Source of the DNA: an uncultured Synergistaceae bacterium
GTDB taxonomy: Bacteria > Synergistota > Synergistia > Synergistales > Dethiosulfovibrionaceae
Direction of reading: 5' to 3'
Assembly: GCA_902489135.1 (NCBI GenBank)
Contig: CABTYW010000061.1
Span: 1 to 10,243, forward strand
DNA length: 10,243 bases
Within the stretch, counting starts at the first letter, position 1. Every line of letters begins with the position of its first letter. Positions 7,570 through 10,243 of this stretch are shown here, piece after piece. The notes under the pieces were generated by a model. It was not told where the DNA came from and did not search any database. It saw nothing but the letters and a program-made list of their open reading frames with translations. The position numbers were made by a program, and so were the translations under genes.

Positions 7570-7942
7570 CCTGCGCGTCCGGTCCCTGCCACTGCGGCGG
7601 CGCGGCTGTCGTTTTTACCCGCGGAGTGATCCGCGCATCCGGCCCTTGCCACTGCGGCGGCGCGGCTGCCTTTTTATCCGCGGAGTGACTGCGCGTCCGT
7701 CCCCTGCCATTGCGGCGGCGCGGCTGCCGTTTTTACCCGTGGAATGACTGCGCGTCCGTTCCCTGCCATTGCGGCGGCGCGGCTACCGTTTTTACCCGCG
7801 GAATGACCTGCGCGTCCGGCCCCTGCCACTGCAGCGGCGCGGCTGCCGTTTTTACCCGCGGAATGACTTGCGCGTCCGGCTCCTGCCACTGCGGCGGCGC
7901 GGCTGCCTTTTTACCCGCGGAGTGATCCGCGCATCCGGCCCC
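7558..7942 (+). repeat. Tandem array: six complete and one partial 59-60 bp repeat
   Basis: Copies begin at 7561, 7621, 7680, 7739, 7798, 7858 and 7917 (the last is cut off near 7942), with lengths 60, 59, 59, 59, 60 and 59. Each runs GCGGAGTGA or GCGGAATGA, then TGCGCGTCCG or a variant, then TGCCACTGCGGCGGCGCGGC or a close variant, then TTTTTACC. Most copies can fold CGGCGGC-GCG-GCTGCCG followed by five T, which is the shape of an intrinsic terminator. Copies 2 and 7 share the variant GTGATCCGCGCATCCGGCC, copies 3 and 4 share GACTGCGCGTCCGT, and copies 2 and 6 lack the G before the T-run; this points to block duplication as well as single-unit duplication. There are no unique spacers. The array fills most of the convergent gap between the 7183 gene and the kinase gene. 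The open frames across it on both strands arise from the repeat period and are not supported as genes. Confidence 0.95.
7595..7616 (+). terminator. Terminator-like hairpin in repeat copy 1
   Basis: CGGCGGC (7595-7601) pairs with GCTGTCG (7605-7611) across a GCG loop with two G-U pairs; five T follow (7612-7616). It lies 26 bases past the stop of the 7183 gene, a normal position for its terminator. Copy 3 has the better form (7713-7734, one G-U pair, five T). Copies 2 and 6 have a six-pair stem, copy 5 a shorter five-pair alternative, and copy 4 a mismatch that weakens it. Confidence 0.55.
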
Positions 7943-7993
7943 GCCCGAACACACTGATTTTGACGGCTTGCGGAACGCTGCGGCGAAAATTTT

Positions 7994-8042
7994 ACGCCTG
8001 CCAAAGAAGCCTCCCCTTAGGGGAGGCTTCTTTGGCAGGCGT
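7994..8042. terminator. 49-bp near-perfect palindrome, likely bidirectional terminator
   Basis: Positions 7994-8017 and 8019-8042 are exact reverse complements around one central base. The core is GCCTCCCC-TTA-GGGGAGGC flanked by AAAGAA on the left and TTCTTT on the right, so a hairpin followed by a U-rich tract forms from either strand. It lies 5 bases beyond the kinase stop codon (minus strand) and downstream of the + strand genes, which is where a shared terminator for convergent units is expected. The pairing extends a further eight bases (ACGCCTGC...) on each side, longer than a terminator needs. Confidence 0.8.
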
Positions 8043-8047
8043 TTCGG

Positions 8048-9709
8048 TTACTTTTTGGGGAAGATCACTGTAAAGCGGCTGCCTTTGCCGGGAGCGCTCT
8101 GCAAATCGATTTTGGCGCGATGAATGGCCGCGACGTGTTTGACAATGGCCAATCCCAACCCTGTGCCGCCCGTCTCTTTGCTGTGACTTTTGTCAATGCG
8201 GTAAAAGCGCTCGAAGATGCGTTCCTGCTGTTCCGGCGCAATGCCCGTTCCCGTGTCTTTAACGCTGAGCGACGAGGAATAATCGTCGGAGAAAATTCCG
8301 ATTTCGACGCTTCCGCCGGGGCGGTTGTATTTAACGGCATTTTCCGTCAGGTTAAAGATCAGCTCGTCCAGCAGATGGGGAATGCCTCGGATGACGGCGT
8401 GCTCTCCCTGCAGCGAGAGCGTGATTTTCCCCGATTGGGCGGCATCTTTCAATCTCGGGAGAACGTTCTCGCAGAGGCGGTACAGATCCACGTCCTCGAA
8501 GCGGGGGAGCTCGGCTTTCTCGTCAAGGCGCGACAGCTCCATAATGTCGTTGACCATGGCGACCAGACGCTGGGCTTCCCGGTGAATCAGCGACGCAAAA
8601 TGCCGGGTGTCCTCGGGTTTCGCCACGCCGTTGCTCATGATCTCCGAATATCCGGCAATGGACGTCAAAGGCGTGCGCAGCTCGTGCGAGACGTTGGCGC
8701 TGAACTCACGGCGTTCCCGTTCCGCCCGTTCGCGGGCTGTCACGTCAAGCATCAGTACGACGATGCCGGGGATGCTCTCACCGGAAACGGGAGTGGAGAG
8801 CAAGCGATAAATTCGATCGTTGAGCTCAATGGAGTCCTCGCCGCTTCTGCCGCCCTGAGCTTCCTGAACGACGTGCAGCAATCCGGCGCTGCGGTTCAGC
8901 TCAATGATGTTGTGCCCCGTGGCTTCTTTTGGGCTTGAGGAAAAAATCCGAGCGGCGCTTTTGTTGATGGAAAGGACGATGCCGTCACGGTCCAGCATCA
9001 GCAGCCCTTCGCGCATGTTCTCGGTGATGGCCGTCAGTTCCCGGCGCTGTCGAGTCAGTTCGCTGAGCTGGAGTCGCAGCGTGTCGTTCTGTTCCTGGAG
9101 GCGCAGCAGCAGCGGCGACAGTTCGTCATAGATGTCCTGTTTCAGCGGTGAGGCGAGGTCGATCTGTCCCAAGGGCGCGGTGATGTGTCGGGCAAGGCTC
9201 TTTGAGAGCAGCAGGGCAAAAAGCGACGTGAGAAGCAGTACGGCGAAAAGCGGAAGCAGCACGTGGAGCAACAGGCCGAGGATGTTGCTGTAGGTCATGG
9301 CGATGCGCAAAATGCGGGAATTTTTCAGACGCAGCGCGTAATAAAGCGTCTTTTCCGTCAGCGTGTCGGAACGGCGGTGCAGCAACCCGCTTCCGTCGCG
9401 GATCGCCGAACGGACTTCGGGACGGCTTGCGTGATTGTCCATCTTGTTGGCGGGAACGCGGTTGTCGTACAGGACGGTGCCGTCATGATCGATGAGCGTA
9501 ATCCGGCTTTGGTCGGGCAGGGTTTTCAGAAATTCGACGTTGTCGGGAACACGCTCAAGGGCGCGCGCCAGCATGTCCGCCTCGGTGCGCACTTCATTGG
9601 CCGCCTGGCTTTCAAAGATTTCGTAGAAGGAGCGTCCGGTAAATAGCCCGATAATCAATACCGCCGTGAGGGCGGTGAGAAAAATGCTGCGGAATATTCT
9701 TTTCTGCAT
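8048..9709 (-). CDS. Sensor histidine kinase, PhoR-like, with PAS domain
   Basis: The 553-residue membrane kinase senses a signal outside or at the membrane and phosphorylates the response regulator encoded just upstream. Membrane spans lie at about residues 8-25 and 144-168, enclosing an external domain of about 115 residues with ITLIDHDGTVLYDNR, typical of PhoR/WalK-like sensors. A linker with HAMP-like position and coiled-coil character (about 169-222) leads to a PAS domain (about 223-325, GLLMLDRDGIVLSINKSAARIF). The HisKA domain has phospho-acceptor His342 in FSANVSHELRTPLTS. The ATPase domain has N-box Asn457 (NLTENAVKYN), G1 DTGTGI (485-490), F-box FERF (499-502) and G2 GGTGLGL (514-520). 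All catalytic boxes are intact. The start is the ATG at 9709, one base after the regulator's TGA, with GGAG in place. A longer frame to 9751 overlaps the regulator and has no good ribosome site. The signal is unknown; phosphate sensing is only one option. Confidence 0.94.
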   Translation of the reverse strand: MQKRIFRSIFLTALTAVLIIGLFTGRSFYEIFESQAANEVRTEADMLARALERVPDNVEFLKTLPDQSRITLIDHDGTVLYDNRVPANKMDNHASRPEVRSAIRDGSGLLHRRSDTLTEKTLYYALRLKNSRILRIAMTYSNILGLLLHVLLPLFAVLLLTSLFALLLSKSLARHITAPLGQIDLASPLKQDIYDELSPLLLRLQEQNDTLRLQLSELTRQRRELTAITENMREGLLMLDRDGIVLSINKSAARIFSSSPKEATGHNIIELNRSAGLLHVVQEAQGGRSGEDSIELNDRIYRLLSTPVSGESIPGIVVLMLDVTARERAERERREFSANVSHELRTPLTSIAGYSEIMSNGVAKPEDTRHFASLIHREAQRLVAMVNDIMELSRLDEKAELPRFEDVDLYRLCENVLPRLKDAAQSGKITLSLQGEHAVIRGIPHLLDELIFNLTENAVKYNRPGGSVEIGIFSDDYSSSLSVKDTGTGIAPEQQERIFERFYRIDKSHSKETGGTGLGLAIVKHVAAIHRAKIDLQSAPGKGSRFTVIFPKK

Positions 9710-9710
9710 G

Positions 9711-10243
9711 TCAGTCTCCAAATCTGTACCCGATGCCGCGCACCGTCTCAATGAAGGCCGCGCAGCGCCCCAGTTTGCTTCGCAGCGTCTGCACGTGCAC
9801 GTCCACGGTGCGCGTACCGCCCTCGTAGCTGTAATCCCAATTGCGCTCCAGGAGCTGTTCGCGGGTGAAGGCGATGCCCGGATTGCGCATCAGCAGTTCA
9901 AGCAGAGCAAATTCTTTAAGTGTCAGCACCACAGTTTGACCGTCAACGGTCACCTCATGTTTCTGGCTGTCCAGCACCAGCCCTTCATGGGTGAGGCGGG
10001 GTTGACTGTCGGCACGATCCCGCGCGCGCAGTCGGGCTTTGACGCGGGCCACGAGCTCCATCATGCCGAAGGGTTTGCTGATGTAATCGTCGGCTCCCAG
10101 GTCCAATCCGCGTACTTTGTCGTACTCGCTGCCCTTGGCGGTGACCATAATGACGGGCACAAGACGCAGGGAAGCATCGTCTTTCAGCTGTTTCAGAATG
10201 GCGAGCCCGTTCTGTCCCGGGAGCATGATGTCCAGCAGGATCA
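9711..10243 (-). CDS. OmpR/PhoB-family response regulator (N-terminus outside window)
   Basis: The visible 177 residues are most of a two-domain transcription factor. The receiver domain enters at ILLDIMLPGQNG: the Asp encoded at 10232-10230 is the phospho-acceptor. It continues with VPVIMVTAKG (the conserved Thr) and LGADDYISKPF (the conserved Lys). The C-terminal winged-helix DNA-binding domain shows LTLKEFALLELLMRNPG, FTREQLLERNW, TRTVDVHVQTLRSKLG and the usual end VRGIGYRFGD. The ATG at 10226 is internal, since the frame continues to the window edge in canonical receiver sequence; about 50 residues are missing. It is the first gene of a two-gene operon with the kinase. The wing and recognition-helix sequence resembles PhoB/PhoP regulators, but the target genes cannot be read from here, so no symbol is given. 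Confidence 0.95.
   Translation of the reverse strand, partial: ILLDIMLPGQNGLAILKQLKDDASLRLVPVIMVTAKGSEYDKVRGLDLGADDYISKPFGMMELVARVKARLRARDRADSQPRLTHEGLVLDSQKHEVTVDGQTVVLTLKEFALLELLMRNPGIAFTREQLLERNWDYSYEGGTRTVDVHVQTLRSKLGRCAAFIETVRGIGYRFGD
9715..9720 (-). promoter_or_regulatory. Ribosome site of the kinase gene inside the regulator's last codons
   Basis: On the minus strand TGGAGA overlaps the last codons of the response regulator and lies 6 bases before the kinase ATG. The order is TGGAGA-CTGAC-ATG, with the regulator's TGA one base before the start. This spacing fixes the kinase start at 9709 and suggests translational coupling, so that kinase and regulator are made together. Confidence 0.75.

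Noticed and set aside
7558..7942. CRISPR array
   Set aside because: The units are directly adjacent with no unique spacers, vary among copies, and there are no cas genes nearby.
7674..7954. Open frames through the repeat array on both strands (Ala/Gly/Arg-rich repeats)
   Set aside because: They arise from a repeat period near a multiple of three and change frame where unit length is 59; none has a convincing start or a non-repeat portion.
7965..7995. TTGACG followed by an AT-rich stretch as a + strand promoter in the convergent gap
   Set aside because: There is no -10 match at proper spacing and no + strand gene downstream.
8120..8938. A 272-codon + strand frame opposite the histidine kinase
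   Set aside because: It lies wholly inside the kinase gene, has no ribosome site of note and no known motif; it is an antisense shadow.
9710..9751. A kinase start 14 codons upstream at 9751
   Set aside because: It would overlap the regulator gene by about 40 bases and lacks a suitable ribosome site, while the ATG at 9709 has GGAG at the right distance and starts with a normal basic-then-hydrophobic N-terminus.

Overview
The window is ordinary bacterial chromosome, GC-rich and densely coded, with no sign of phage, plasmid or insertion-sequence genes. It carries an adenosylcobalamin-dependent (class II) ribonucleotide reductase and a cytoplasmic S9 peptidase, and many G+C-biased codons. These suit an obligate or facultative anaerobe that uses peptides. 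A member of the Synergistota is my best guess, but that is inference from gene content and protein flavour; no marker gene here settles the taxonomy.

Layout: positions 1-7569 read on the + strand. They hold the 3' end of metK (1-417); a small unknown membrane protein with its own extended -10 promoter (581-982); a gene-free stretch of about 430 bases with two + strand terminators (1069-1092, 1217-1264) and then a promoter (1318-1346); the class II ribonucleotide reductase nrdJ (1409-4105); an S9 prolyl-oligopeptidase-type peptidase (4255-6195); an exported or anchored rhodanese-domain protein (6435-6908) closed by a strong terminator (6922-6964); and a second small membrane-anchored protein (7183-7569) that looks like a rhodanese fold without its catalytic residues. 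From 8048 to the right edge the genes read on the - strand: a PhoR-type sensor histidine kinase (8048-9709) preceded by its OmpR/PhoB-type response regulator (9711-10243, N-terminus outside the window), one base apart and probably translationally coupled.

The convergent junction (about 7558-8047) is the most unusual part. It holds six complete copies and one partial copy of a 59-60 bp tandem repeat. Most copies can form a short GC-rich hairpin followed by five T residues, so the array resembles serially duplicated intrinsic terminators. The first copy supplies the last three codons and the stop of the gene upstream. Just beyond lies a near-perfect 49-bp palindrome ending 5 bp from the kinase stop codon, which can serve as a two-way terminator.

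Functionally the genes are mostly independent: S-adenosylmethionine synthesis, deoxynucleotide synthesis, peptide breakdown, sulfur transfer or redox at the cell envelope, and envelope signalling. The only tight operon visible is the two-component pair. I do not see an undescribed multi-gene system; the candidates worth following are the terminator-like repeat array, the cysteine-less rhodanese paralogue and the transcript-like interval upstream of nrdJ.
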